A stretch of 16,535 nucleotides of DNA from SIG565 sp045647785 (GCA_045647785.1 JAZRMU010000063.1:1-16535), one strand, 5' to 3'. Shown: positions 5,016-14,043, numbered from the stretch's first letter. Notes: generated by a model not told the origin, from the sequence alone. Numbers and translations: made by a program.

Positions 5016-5726
5016 ATGAAATTTATTAAAGTAAATTCTTATGAGGAAATGAGCAAAAAGGCAGCCGAAATTATCGCTGCGCAAATGGTATTAAAGCCGA
5101 ATTCTGTTTTAGGCTTGGCTACCGGTTCTACACCTGTAGGTCTTTATAAGGAGCTCATTAAAAAGAACGCAGAAGGCGTTATTGATTTTTCTGAAATTAC
5201 AACTGTTAACCTTGATGAATATAAGGGACTTGACGGCGATAACGACCAGAGCTACCGCTATTTTATGAATCAAAATCTTTTCGACCATGTTAATATCGAT
5301 AAAGCCAACACCTTCGTTCCTAACGGCAAGGCCGTTGATATGAAGGCTGAGGGCGAGGCGTACGATGCTAGAATCGAAGCACTCGGCGGTATCGATATTC
5401 AATTGCTCGGCATCGGTCTTGACGGTCATATAGGCTTTAACGAACCTGACAGTGTTTTCACCAAGGAGACACATGAGGTTAAGCTCGATGAGTCAACTAT
5501 AGTTGCAAATTCAAGATTTTTCAGCAGCATTGATGAGGTTCCCACCTCCGCAATAACAATGGGTATGGGCGCAATAATGGCAGCCCGCAAGGTGCTGCTT
5601 GTGGCAAACGGCGCAAACAAAAAAGAAATTCTTGAAAAATCCTTCTTTGGCCCCATCACTCCTGAAGTGCCGGCATCAATTCTGCAGCTTCATAGCGATT
5701 TAGTTGTAATCTACAGTGAAAACTAA
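5016..5726 (+). CDS. nagB: Glucosamine-6-phosphate deaminase
   Basis: This enzyme converts glucosamine-6-phosphate to fructose-6-phosphate and ammonia, the entry of amino sugars into glycolysis in the cytoplasm. The 236 aa protein shows the phosphate-binding loop GLATGSTP at 33-40, NLDEY at 65-69 with the catalytic Asp (D67), and GIGLDGHIGFNEP at 132-144 with the ring-opening His (H138) and its Asp/Glu partners. The length fits the short Gram-positive form, which lacks the C-terminal allosteric extension of the E. coli enzyme. AAAGGAG precedes ATG 5016. It has its own promoter and is followed by a decayed amino-sugar kinase gene, which suggests the locus once handled N-acetylhexosamines from mucin or glycans. 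Confidence 0.97.
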   Translation: MKFIKVNSYEEMSKKAAEIIAAQMVLKPNSVLGLATGSTPVGLYKELIKKNAEGVIDFSEITTVNLDEYKGLDGDNDQSYRYFMNQNLFDHVNIDKANTFVPNGKAVDMKAEGEAYDARIEALGGIDIQLLGIGLDGHIGFNEPDSVFTKETHEVKLDESTIVANSRFFSSIDEVPTSAITMGMGAIMAARKVLLVANGANKKEILEKSFFGPITPEVPASILQLHSDLVVIYSEN

Positions 5727-5746
5727 AAGGTAAAGTTGGGCGATTT

Positions 5747-6404
5747 ATGGAAGAAAGGTATCTGTTTGCCATACTCGCAGAGTATGGCATTGGTAAATAA
5801 GATATTTCCCATATGGTAGTGGTCATATAAATTCAACATTTAAAATGACTGCAAAAAAACCATTTTGTGTTTAAGGACCCTATAAAACTTATGGACAATA
5901 TGGTGTATGTTACAACCTATATTCAAATCAAGGTTAAATCCCTTTGCGGTGATCCGGAAAAGGCGACTATATCTGTGCTCAAAACCTTAAAGGGTAAAAA
6001 TCTTGTTGTAACCAACCGCCGCGGATATTTCCGTCTGCAGCACTATATCAATGCTGTTTCGCTCAATTCTGCAAATAACGAAACGCTTTGCACTGTTGGG
6101 GAAGCTTTTGGAAGATTTCAGGGTTTGATTTCGGATTTCTGAGCCAATACGCTTTTCGAGGTTATTCCTAATTTCCATAATACAGTTAAAAGATGTAAAG
6201 AGTTAAGTACAGCAATAAAAATTGATATTAAAAGCCGTGCGGAATCAGATTTTGACCGATTATCTGAACGGCGATACATATTCCAAAATTGCTTACGAGG
6301 AGCATAATTTAGACCGCGCTCGTGCACAGTTTGCACTAGCTCGTGATATTAATTAAAAGCTTCCCGAAATTCAGGAAATTATAAATAAATACGCGTTATC
6401 ATAA
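5747..6404 (+). pseudogene. Decayed N-acetylhexosamine 1-kinase-like phosphotransferase (NahK/APH family)
   Basis: One frame from ATG 5747 reads MEERYLFAILAEYGIG, then stops at 5798, and the same frame later gives NHFVFKDPIKLMDNMVYVT. It continues through GRFQGLISDF, a TGA at 6140, and ANTLFEVIPNFHNTVKR, ending at 6307. A shifted frame from 6252 reads LTDYLNGDTYSKIAYEEHN and RARAQFALARDI, with a stop at 6354 and KLPEIQEIINKYALS after it. These pieces follow, in order, the N-terminal, middle and C-terminal patterns I associate with NahK-like kinases (about 360 aa). The catalytic core (HGD...D region) is deleted. At least five stops plus a frameshift make it non-functional. The 91-residue open frame at 5867-6142 is part of it. 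Confidence 0.72.
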
Positions 6405-6410
6405 ACTGTT

Positions 6411-6458
6411 AAAGGGCTCGCTTCGGCGAGCCCTTTAATTTTTGTTTATTTTTTTATA
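6411..6458 (+). terminator. Strong Rho-independent terminator
   Basis: An 11-bp perfect stem AAAGGGCTCGC (6411-6421) / GCGAGCCCTTT (6426-6436) with a stable TTCG tetraloop is followed by a T-rich tail (6439-6458). It ends the nagB / broken kinase transcript just 7 bases after the pseudogene stop. Confidence 0.93.
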
Positions 6459-6483
6459 AATTGTTCAATAATGTATTTATAAC

Positions 6484-6512
6484 TTGACAATCGCGCTATA
6501 GAATAGTAAAAT
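6484..6512 (+). promoter_or_regulatory. Promoter of the rnj-rplI-dnaB operon
   Basis: TTGACA at 6484-6489 and TAAAAT at 6507-6512 are separated by 17 bases. About 105 bases of AT-rich leader follow before the RNase J start, including an imperfect hairpin TTGAAT (6567-6572) / ATTCAA (6590-6595). Confidence 0.75.
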
Positions 6513-6624
6513 TAACTAGAATAGGCTTATCATGGATATATTATATATTTTTTATATATATTTGTATTGAATGACGCGGTTTAGCCGGTATTCAAGCGCT
6601 ACATAATTTGATAGGAGGAATAAA

Positions 6625-8493
6625 ATGGATAAAGATAAAAAGTTAAAGTCAAATGCTGTGTATGAGAAAAAGCCACATAAAAATTCTAAAGGCAAGCTGC
6701 CTAAAAATGCGGTTGCTAAAAATAGCCAAAACAAACCGCAGATAGAAAAAGGAAAAAAGCGTACTGCTGCGCGTCCACCCCAGAAAAATGATAAGAAGGC
6801 AAAGCAGCCTAAAAACAGCAGCAAGCCTTCAAAGGTGCGACCGATTCGCATAGTACCGCTTGGCGGACTCGATGAAATTGGCAAGAATATCACGCTTTAT
6901 GAGTATGGCGGGGATATGTTTTTGGTTGATTGCGGAATGTCCTTCCCCGATGAAGAAACACCGGGTATTGATATTGTGATTCCTGATTTTTCTTATGTGA
7001 TTAAAAATAAGGATAAAATCAAAGGACTCGTATTGACCCACGGCCATGAGGACCACATAGGCGCAATACCGTATTTGCTTAAAAATTTCAATGTTCCGAT
7101 TTACGGAACAAGGCTGACCTTGGGACTTGTTGAGGGAAAGCTTAAAGAGCACAATTTAAGTGCTACCGCCAAGCTTTGCACCGTAAAGCCAGGCGATATT
7201 ATTCGACTGGGCGCATTTTCGGTAGAGTTTATCCATGTTAATCACTCAATACCCGATGCTGTCGCCGTTGCTATTCGCACGCCCGCAGGCACTATTGTTC
7301 AAACGGGCGATTTTAAAATAGATACAACGCCAATTGATGGCGAGGTTATTGATTTGGCGCGTTTCGCCTCCCTTGGCGATGAGGGCGTTTTGGCATTGCT
7401 TGCCGATTCAACCAATGCAGAGCGTGCGGGCTATACCGCATCGGAAAGCATAGTGGGTGAGACCTTTTCAAACCTGTTTAAAAAGGCGGGCAAGCACCGA
7501 ATTATAGTTGCAACCTTTTCTTCGAATATTCATCGTATTCAGCAGATTATCGATGAAGCCGTGAGGTGCGACCGCAAGGTTGCCGTATCGGGCAGAAGTA
7601 TGATAAATGTTGTGTCTATTGCTGCCGAACTTGGTTATTTGCGTGTGGCAGATGGTGTGCTGATAGATGTTGAAACGATAAATAAATATCCGCCCGAAAA
7701 GCTTGTAATTATAACAACCGGCTCGCAAGGTGAGCCGCTGTCGGCGCTTCATAGAATAAGTATTGGTGAGCATAAAAATGTTCAGGTAAGCCCTAATGAT
7801 ATGATTATTATTTCGGCGAACCCAATACCGGGTAACGAAAAGCTTGTAAGCAAGGTTATAAATCAGCTTTTAAAACGCGGTGCCAATGTTGTTTATGAAA
7901 AAATGTACGATGTTCATGTATCGGGCCACGCTTGCCGTGAGGAGCTCCGTCTTTTAATGAGCATTGTAAAGCCCCGCTATTTTATACCTGTTCACGGCGA
8001 ACAGAAGCACCTTATAAAGCACGCCGAAATTGCAACTGCCGTTGGAATACCTGAAGATAATATAATTATCGCCACTAACGGAAATGTTATCGAAATCGGT
8101 AGTGGTGGTGCTAAAATTACCGAAATTGTTACTGCGGGCAGAGTGCTTGTAGACGGTCTGGGTGTAGGCGATGTTGGTAGTATAGTTCTGCGCGACCGAC
8201 TGCATTTAGCGGAGGACGGAATTATTGTTATAACCCTCACTATGGATTCTGTAACCCGCGAGGTTGTGGCAGGTCCGGAGGTTGTATCCAGAGGCTTTGT
8301 GTATGTAAAGGAATCAGAGGAAATCATGGGCAGAGTAAATATGCTCGCAGAGGATATCCTTGAAAAATGTTATATAAACCATATACACGACTGGAACGGC
8401 ATAAAGCTTAAGCTGCGCGATGGCGTATCTAAATTTATTTATGAGCGCACCCACCGCAGCCCGATGATTTTGCCGATTATTATGGAAATATAG
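6625..8493 (+). CDS. rnj: Ribonuclease J with a basic N-terminal extension
   Basis: RNase J is a metallo-beta-lactamase/beta-CASP nuclease that matures rRNA and degrades mRNA from the 5' end in Gram-positive bacteria. The 622 aa protein has IVPLGGLDEIGKN at 76-88 and the zinc motif HGHEDH at 139-144. TGDFK follows at the next metal site, then the beta-CASP region, with HVSGHA and PVHGE near the C-terminal part of the catalytic core. A C-terminal RNase J domain ends the protein. Typical members are about 555 aa; here about 70 extra Lys/Asn/Pro-rich residues precede the catalytic domain, probably a disordered RNA-binding tail. AGGAGG at 6613-6618 supports ATG 6625. The gene abuts rplI. Confidence 0.96.
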   Translation: MDKDKKLKSNAVYEKKPHKNSKGKLPKNAVAKNSQNKPQIEKGKKRTAARPPQKNDKKAKQPKNSSKPSKVRPIRIVPLGGLDEIGKNITLYEYGGDMFLVDCGMSFPDEETPGIDIVIPDFSYVIKNKDKIKGLVLTHGHEDHIGAIPYLLKNFNVPIYGTRLTLGLVEGKLKEHNLSATAKLCTVKPGDIIRLGAFSVEFIHVNHSIPDAVAVAIRTPAGTIVQTGDFKIDTTPIDGEVIDLARFASLGDEGVLALLADSTNAERAGYTASESIVGETFSNLFKKAGKHRIIVATFSSNIHRIQQIIDEAVRCDRKVAVSGRSMINVVSIAAELGYLRVADGVLIDVETINKYPPEKLVIITTGSQGEPLSALHRISIGEHKNVQVSPNDMIIISANPIPGNEKLVSKVINQLLKRGANVVYEKMYDVHVSGHACREELRLLMSIVKPRYFIPVHGEQKHLIKHAEIATAVGIPEDNIIIATNGNVIEIGSGGAKITEIVTAGRVLVDGLGVGDVGSIVLRDRLHLAEDGIIVITLTMDSVTREVVAGPEVVSRGFVYVKESEEIMGRVNMLAEDILEKCYINHIHDWNGIKLKLRDGVSKFIYERTHRSPMILPIIMEI

Positions 8494-8502
8494 GTGATTA
8501 AA

Positions 8503-8946
8503 ATGAAGGTTATTTTATTAGCAGATGTTAAAGGTCAGGGCAAGAAGGGCGAACTTTGCAATGTGTCTGACGGTTATGCCCGTAATTTTTTATTCCCGAA
8601 GAATCTGGCTGTAGAGGCGAATACCGCCTCTATGGCTGAAATGAAGAGCCGCGAGGATGCCAAGGCTCACCATATCAAAGAGGAAAAGGCTGCAGCAACA
8701 GCATTAGCCCAAAAAATTGAGGGCAGCCGTTTCACAGTAACCGCCAAGGCGGGAGCAAACGGTAAGCTTTTCGGTTCTGTAACCACGAAAGAGGTTGTAG
8801 CTGCTGTGAAGCAGCAAAGCGGTATTGAAATCGACCGTAAAAAGGTAACAATGAACGATATTAAATCCTATGGCGAATATAACGCCGAGGTTAAGCTCTA
8901 TAATGGAATCAGCGCTAAATTTACAGTTGAAGTAAAACCTAACTAA
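8503..8946 (+). CDS. rplI: 50S ribosomal protein bL9
   Basis: This 147 aa protein begins with the family signature MKVILLADVKGQGKKG, followed by DGYARNFLFPKNLA. It then has the long alpha-helical linker and a C-terminal 23S rRNA-binding domain (GKLFGSVTTKEV). bL9 binds domain V of 23S rRNA near the L1 stalk and helps keep translation accurate. An in-frame GTG at 8494 directly after the RNase J stop would add MIK; I choose ATG 8503 because it gives the canonical N-terminus and has AGGTG six bases upstream. Only 9 bases separate it from RNase J, so translation is likely coupled. Confidence 0.97.
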   Translation: MKVILLADVKGQGKKGELCNVSDGYARNFLFPKNLAVEANTASMAEMKSREDAKAHHIKEEKAAATALAQKIEGSRFTVTAKAGANGKLFGSVTTKEVVAAVKQQSGIEIDRKKVTMNDIKSYGEYNAEVKLYNGISAKFTVEVKPN

Positions 8947-8963
8947 ATTTTAGGAGAAGGAAA

Positions 8964-10340
8964 ATGGCTGAAGAAAAAACCTATTTAGACCTAGAGGCAG
9001 GTCGTCTGCCATATTCGGTTGAGGCGGAGCAGTCGGTGCTCGGTGCGATTATTATCGACCCCGAAAGCCTGACCCTTATTGAGGGTCAGCTCAAGCCGGA
9101 ATATTTTTACCTTCCGCAGCACAAAAAGATTTTTACCGAGCTTGAAAATATGTTCCAATTAAGCAGAACCATCGATTATGTAACACTGCTTGAGCGCTTA
9201 AAGGATAGCGGAACCTATGATGAGGCGGGCGGTAAAGCATATATTTCACAGCTCGCACAGATGGTGCCCTCCGCTGCAAATATTCTTACATACGCCTCAA
9301 TAGTGAGAGAGAGGTATTATACCCGCGCTCTAATTCTTGCTGCACAGAATATTATTAAAGATGCCAACGATAATGTTATAGATACCGACCGTCTTATCGA
9401 TTCGGCCGAGCAAAAGATTTTCGATATCAGACAGGGAAGGGATATTTCGGGTCTTACACATATCGCCGATGTTATCAAGGGCGAAACCTATGACCGTCTT
9501 ACAAAAATTTCCGACCCTGAAACCAGAAATGATTATATTGGTATACCCACCGGCATTGGCGACCTTGATAGGGTTATCACAGGTCTTAACCGTTCCGATC
9601 TTATAATTGTCGGTGCTCGTCCCGGTATGGGTAAAACCTCATTTGCCCTTAATATCGCGCAGAATGTAGCTGCAAAGGGAAAGACTGTGTGCTTCTTCTC
9701 GCTAGAGATGTCGCGCGATCAGTTGGCGCAGCGTTTGCTTTCAAGCGAGGCGTGCATTCCAAGCACCAAGCTTCGCACGGGCGATTTAACTGCCGAAGAG
9801 TGGACAAGACTGGGTATTGCGGGTGAGCGCCTTTCAAAAATGAATATTTTTGTAGATGAAACCTCCGGTATCACAGTACCCGAAATGAAGGCGAAGCTTC
9901 GCCGTATGAAAAAGGTAGATTTTGTTGTTATCGACTATTTAGGCCTTATGCAGTCGGCAAAGCGTACCGAAAACCGCGTTCAAGAGGTATCGGAAATTAC
10001 ACGCAGCCTTAAGATAATGGCAAAGGATTTGCATATACCGCTTATGGTTTGCGCACAGCTTTCGCGTGGAACAGAAGCCAAGGGTAAATCGCACAGACCC
10101 GCTCTTTCCGACCTTCGTGAATCGGGCTCAATTGAGCAGGATGCAGATATAGTGCTTTTCCTCTATCGCGAAAAGTACTATGATAGCGAGAAAAAGGACG
10201 ATGAGGAGCGCTCTGACGAAACAAAGGCAGAGTGTATTGTAGCTAAAAACCGCCATGGCGAGCTCAAAACGGTTGATCTGCATTGGGACGGTCAGTTTAC
10301 ACGCTTTGCTTCGCAGGATGTTTTCAGAAATGAAGAATAA
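8964..10340 (+). CDS. dnaB: Replicative DNA helicase
   Basis: DnaB is the hexameric helicase that unwinds DNA at the replication fork and recruits primase. The 458 aa protein has the N-terminal all-helical domain (about 15-150, starting LPYSVEAEQSVLGAII) and a linker. The RecA-like motor follows with Walker A GARPGMGKTS at 217-226, Walker B VVIDYL at 321-326 and the DLRESGSIEQDAD block at 383-395, which in the family contributes to intersubunit ATP hydrolysis and DNA contacts. The length is normal and I see no intein. TAGGAGAAGG precedes ATG 8964. It follows rplI by 17 bases and overlaps tilS by 11 bases. Confidence 0.98.
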   Translation: MAEEKTYLDLEAGRLPYSVEAEQSVLGAIIIDPESLTLIEGQLKPEYFYLPQHKKIFTELENMFQLSRTIDYVTLLERLKDSGTYDEAGGKAYISQLAQMVPSAANILTYASIVRERYYTRALILAAQNIIKDANDNVIDTDRLIDSAEQKIFDIRQGRDISGLTHIADVIKGETYDRLTKISDPETRNDYIGIPTGIGDLDRVITGLNRSDLIIVGARPGMGKTSFALNIAQNVAAKGKTVCFFSLEMSRDQLAQRLLSSEACIPSTKLRTGDLTAEEWTRLGIAGERLSKMNIFVDETSGITVPEMKAKLRRMKKVDFVVIDYLGLMQSAKRTENRVQEVSEITRSLKIMAKDLHIPLMVCAQLSRGTEAKGKSHRPALSDLRESGSIEQDADIVLFLYREKYYDSEKKDDEERSDETKAECIVAKNRHGELKTVDLHWDGQFTRFASQDVFRNEE

Positions 10341-11628
10341 TGTAAAAAAAACGATATCAGAGTATCGCCTTTTTGAAAATTCGCGGCGCGTAACCGTTGC
10401 GCTTTCAGGTGGTGCGGATTCTGTAAGCTTGCTTTATATGCTTTTGGAGCTAAAGGCTGAACTGGGACTTGAAATTTATGCTGCCCACCTTAATCATCAG
10501 CTTCGCGGCGCAGAGTCCGATAGTGATGAAGCCTTTGTAAGAGCACTTTGCGAAGGACTTCAGGTACCGCTTTTTTGCGAAAGGGCAGATATCGTAGCCG
10601 AAAGTAAAAAAACAGGGGAGAGTATTGAGCTTGCAGCAAGACGCGTCCGTTATGAGTTTTTAGAGCGTGTAGCGGGAGGCGGCGTAGTTGCAACGGCACA
10701 TACCGCATCCGATTCGGCTGAAACAATGCTTTATAACCTAACTCGCGGAACATCCCTTAAAGGGCTTTGTGGAATTCCTGTGAAACGCGGAATTTTTGTT
10801 CGACCTTTGATAAATGTGAGTCGTGAGGAGGTTGAAGCCTATTGCGATAAAAATAACTTCTCCTTCGTTACCGATTCAACCAATAATGAGGATATTTACA
10901 CGAGGAATAAAATTCGCCATAATGTAGTTCCGGTGCTTCGTGGTATTAATCCTGCGTTTGAGCGTTCATTATCAAGAACAGCCAAAATGTTACAAGCCGA
11001 TACCGATTATTTAACCCAGGCTGCGGCAGCTCTTTATAAAGAGTGCAGCACCGAAAACGGACTGTTAATCGATAAGCTACTAGCCTCCCACGAGGCACTT
11101 CGCTCGCGCGTGGTAATGCTTTATTTAGAGCAAAATGGGGTAGAGGCATATAGCTCGCATATTGAGCAGATACTCGGCATTCTGCCGCTTGGCAAAACCG
11201 AGGTGCTCGGCAAAACTGTCGTAAGATCAAAAAATGGGCTGCTTTTTATTGAAAAAAATACCGTAGCACCCGAATATTCGGTGGAATTTAGCGTTATTTC
11301 GCGTTCGGAATTTGAAGAGATAACAAAAATTAACAATTTGTTATTAAATAACGCGCTTGATTATGATAAACTTATAGGTAATCTCACCATTCGCTGTAGA
11401 TTGGCGGGTGATAGCATAAGACTTCGCGGCAGAGGGGTAACAAAATCCCTTAAAAAGCTTTTTACCGAAAATGCCGTGCCGCTATTACTTCGCGATAGCA
11501 TCCCTGTAGCGGCAGATGATGGCGGCGCAGTTTGGGTTTATAATATGGGCGTTGCCGAAAGAGTTGCGGTTGATGATAAAACCGGAAAAATTTTATTAAT
11601 TAAAACAACCGTTTTGGGGGGATATTAA
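10330..11628 (+). CDS. tilS: tRNA(Ile)-lysidine synthetase
   Basis: TilS ligates lysine to C34 of tRNA-Ile(CAU), using ATP, so that it reads AUA codons. The 432 aa protein starts with an N-type ATP pyrophosphatase fold: the PP-loop SGGADS is at 26-31, AAHLNHQLRG and TAHTASDSAETMLYNL follow, and a helical middle leads to the C-terminal TilS domain (RCRLAGDSIRLRGRG...KLFTENAVP). I place the start at ATG 10330, which overlaps the end of dnaB by 11 bases. The frame stays open back to 10255, but that extension lies inside dnaB and lacks family similarity; ATG 10318 is a weaker alternative. The tilS-hpt-ftsH order is typical of Firmicutes. Confidence 0.96.
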   Translation: MKNNVKKTISEYRLFENSRRVTVALSGGADSVSLLYMLLELKAELGLEIYAAHLNHQLRGAESDSDEAFVRALCEGLQVPLFCERADIVAESKKTGESIELAARRVRYEFLERVAGGGVVATAHTASDSAETMLYNLTRGTSLKGLCGIPVKRGIFVRPLINVSREEVEAYCDKNNFSFVTDSTNNEDIYTRNKIRHNVVPVLRGINPAFERSLSRTAKMLQADTDYLTQAAAALYKECSTENGLLIDKLLASHEALRSRVVMLYLEQNGVEAYSSHIEQILGILPLGKTEVLGKTVVRSKNGLLFIEKNTVAPEYSVEFSVISRSEFEEITKINNLLLNNALDYDKLIGNLTIRCRLAGDSIRLRGRGVTKSLKKLFTENAVPLLLRDSIPVAADDGGAVWVYNMGVAERVAVDDKTGKILLIKTTVLGGY

Positions 11629-11630
11629 AT

Positions 11631-12170
11631 ATGGATAGAGATATAGAAAAAGTACTTGTTTCTAAAGAGGAAATTGCAGAAATCTGCCGCCGACTCGGCG
11701 AGGAAATTACAAGAGATTATGCAGGCAAAAAACTGCTGCTTGTTAGTGTGCTTAAGGGCGCAGCCGTATTTATGGCAGATATTATGCGTGAAATCAAGTG
11801 CCCCTGCACCATTGATTTTATGGCAGTTTCATCTTATCAGAATTCAACCAAATCTTCGGGTGTTGTTCAGTTTAAAAAAGACTTGGATGTTAACCCCGAG
11901 GGATATGATGTACTTATAATTGAGGATATTCTCGATTCGGGTCTGTCGCTTAAAAATGTAACCGAGGTGCTTCGCTGCCGCGGTGTAAACAGTCTGAAAA
12001 TTTGTGCATTTTTAGATAAGCCCGAGAATCGCAAGACCGATATTACAGCCGACTATGTTGGTACCACCGTGCCCAACGAGTTTGTTGTAGGTTATGGACT
12101 GGATTACGCCGAGAAATACCGAAATCTACCCTATGTTGGCGTATTAAAGCCGGAAATATACAGTAAGTAA
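11631..12170 (+). CDS. hpt: Hypoxanthine(-guanine) phosphoribosyltransferase
   Basis: This purine-salvage enzyme attaches hypoxanthine or guanine to PRPP, giving IMP or GMP. The 179 aa protein shows the LKG loop at 41-43, the flexible-loop segment SSYQNSTKSSG at 67-77, the PRPP-binding motif EDILDSGLSL at 98-107 and the base-binding segment FVVGYGLDYAEKYRNLPYVG. The length matches the bacterial Hpt family. It starts two bases after the tilS stop, behind a GGGGGGA ribosome binding site that lies within the end of tilS. In related bacteria Hpt and TilS are reported to work with FtsH regulation, which fits the conserved gene order, but nothing here shows that directly. Confidence 0.96.
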   Translation: MDRDIEKVLVSKEEIAEICRRLGEEITRDYAGKKLLLVSVLKGAAVFMADIMREIKCPCTIDFMAVSSYQNSTKSSGVVQFKKDLDVNPEGYDVLIIEDILDSGLSLKNVTEVLRCRGVNSLKICAFLDKPENRKTDITADYVGTTVPNEFVVGYGLDYAEKYRNLPYVGVLKPEIYSK

Positions 12171-12189
12171 TCCCGAAAGGAAACAGAAA

Positions 12190-14043
12190 ATGAAGAAAAA
12201 TCTCAAAAGCATTCTGCTTTATATTGCAATCCCGCTTGTTATAATTGGCGCAATAGTTGCGGTTAATTTTAGCGGTGCTGATAAGGCGGACACCAAGTAT
12301 TACGAAATTGTTGAGCTTATAACCACTAATCAGGTATCGGAATATGAGCTGAACCTATATAGTGGCGAGCTAAAGTATACGCTTCGTTCAAACGGGCAGA
12401 AATACCGCTACACAGTAGCTGACCCGAGCATTTTCTATAATGATGTAAACGAAACTGTGCTTAAAATTAATGCTGAAAATCGCGAAACCAACCCATCGCT
12501 TATGATTAAGCATGATTATAAGAGTGGCGGTGGGGCTTCTTGGCTAATGGAGCTGCTGCCCACAATTATAATGTTCGGTCTGCTTATTGTGTTCTGGATA
12601 TTTATTATGCGCAGAATGGGTGGCGGAATGGGCGCTGATAAAACCCTTAATTTTGGCAAGGCCAAGGTTAAAAAGGCTAATGATAAGCGCAAAACCACCT
12701 TCGCAGATGTTGCAGGAGCCGACGAGGAAAAGGCAGAACTGCAGGAGATAGTTGAATTTTTAAAGGCTCCTGCCAAATTTAATGAGCTAGGGGCTAGAAT
12801 TCCCAAGGGTGTACTGCTTGTTGGTCCTCCCGGAACAGGTAAAACCCTACTTGCACGCGCAGTGGCAGGCGAGGCGGGTGTTCCGTTTTTCAGCATTTCC
12901 GGTTCTGACTTTGTTGAAATGTTTGTAGGTGTTGGTGCTTCGCGTGTGCGCGACCTTTTTGAAGAGGCAAAGAAGAATCAGCCCGCTATCGTATTTATCG
13001 ATGAAATTGATGCCGTTGGTCGTCAGCGTGGTGCTGGACTTGGCGGCGGACACGATGAAAGAGAACAGACCCTTAACCAGCTGCTTGTTGAGATGGATGG
13101 CTTTGGAGCTAATGAGGGTGTTATTATTATCGCGGCAACCAATCGCCCCGATATTCTCGATAAGGCATTGCTTCGTCCGGGTCGATTTGATCGACAGATA
13201 ACCGTCAACTACCCTGATGTGAAGGGTAGAGAGGAGATACTAAAGGTGCACTCGCGCTCAAAGCCGCTAGGCCCCGATGTATCGCTTGAAACCATTGCCA
13301 AATCCACCCCCGGATTTACGGGAGCAGACCTTGAAAATCTGCTTAACGAGGCAGCGCTGCTATCTGCTCGCAACGGGCTCAAAGCAATCACCCAGCAGCA
13401 GATTGAAGAGGCAACCTTAAAGGTTATTGCGGGCACCGAAAAGAAGAGCCGCGTTATGAGTGATAAGGAAAAGCTTAACACTGCTTATCACGAGGCAGGC
13501 CACGCAATTCTCGGATATTTCTTGCCCACACAGGATGATATTCATCACATCACCATTATTCCTCGCGGTATGGCACTTGGTATTACAGTGTCGCTGCCCA
13601 GAGAGGATAAGTTCACGAAATATAAAAGGGAAATGGAAGAAGAGATCGTTATGCTGCTTGGTGGTAGAATTGCCGAAAGCCTAACGGGTGATGATATTTC
13701 AACAGGTGCTTCAAACGATATTGAGCGTGCCACCAAAATTGCCAAGGATATGGTTACCAGATATGGTATGAGTGAGGAGCTGGGTCCCATTCTGCTTGGC
13801 AGCAAAAACGAGGATGTGTTCTTGGGCCGTGATTACGGTCATACAAGCAACTGCTCTGCCGAGGTGGCTGCTAAAATTGATTCCGAGGTTAAGCGTATTG
13901 TAACAACAGCCTACTCTCGCGGCGAGAAAATCCTTAAGGAGAATATTGATAAGCTTTATCTAATCGGTAAGGTTTTAATGGAAAAAGAGAAAATCGACGG
14001 CGAGGAATTCAAAGCCCTTATGGCGGATGGAGAAATCGCATAA
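12190..14043 (+). CDS. ftsH: ATP-dependent zinc metalloprotease FtsH
   Basis: FtsH is a membrane-anchored hexameric AAA+ protease for membrane and short-lived cytoplasmic proteins. The 617 aa protein has a first membrane helix at about 8-27 and an extracytoplasmic domain of roughly 90 residues. A second membrane helix lies at about 121-140, followed by Gly-rich RRMGGGMG. The AAA module has Walker A GPPGTGKT at 212-219, Walker B VFIDEID at 268-274 and the SRH with ATNRPDILDKALLRPGRFD at 316-334. The peptidase site is HEAGH at 434-438 (zinc ligands H434, H438; E435 catalytic), with the third ligand in STGASND (D510). AAGGA precedes ATG 12190. It ends the rnj-to-ftsH run. Confidence 0.98.
   Translation: MKKNLKSILLYIAIPLVIIGAIVAVNFSGADKADTKYYEIVELITTNQVSEYELNLYSGELKYTLRSNGQKYRYTVADPSIFYNDVNETVLKINAENRETNPSLMIKHDYKSGGGASWLMELLPTIIMFGLLIVFWIFIMRRMGGGMGADKTLNFGKAKVKKANDKRKTTFADVAGADEEKAELQEIVEFLKAPAKFNELGARIPKGVLLVGPPGTGKTLLARAVAGEAGVPFFSISGSDFVEMFVGVGASRVRDLFEEAKKNQPAIVFIDEIDAVGRQRGAGLGGGHDEREQTLNQLLVEMDGFGANEGVIIIAATNRPDILDKALLRPGRFDRQITVNYPDVKGREEILKVHSRSKPLGPDVSLETIAKSTPGFTGADLENLLNEAALLSARNGLKAITQQQIEEATLKVIAGTEKKSRVMSDKEKLNTAYHEAGHAILGYFLPTQDDIHHITIIPRGMALGITVSLPREDKFTKYKREMEEEIVMLLGGRIAESLTGDDISTGASNDIERATKIAKDMVTRYGMSEELGPILLGSKNEDVFLGRDYGHTSNCSAEVAAKIDSEVKRIVTTAYSRGEKILKENIDKLYLIGKVLMEKEKIDGEEFKALMADGEIA

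Noticed and set aside
10255..10329. N-terminal extension of TilS
   Set aside because: It lies inside dnaB in another frame and lacks family similarity; ATG 10330 gives the normal N-terminus just before the PP-loop.
12516..13805. Several minus-strand and shifted open frames within ftsH
   Set aside because: They are shadows of a well-supported gene with all FtsH motifs intact; none has a ribosome binding site or recognisable domain.
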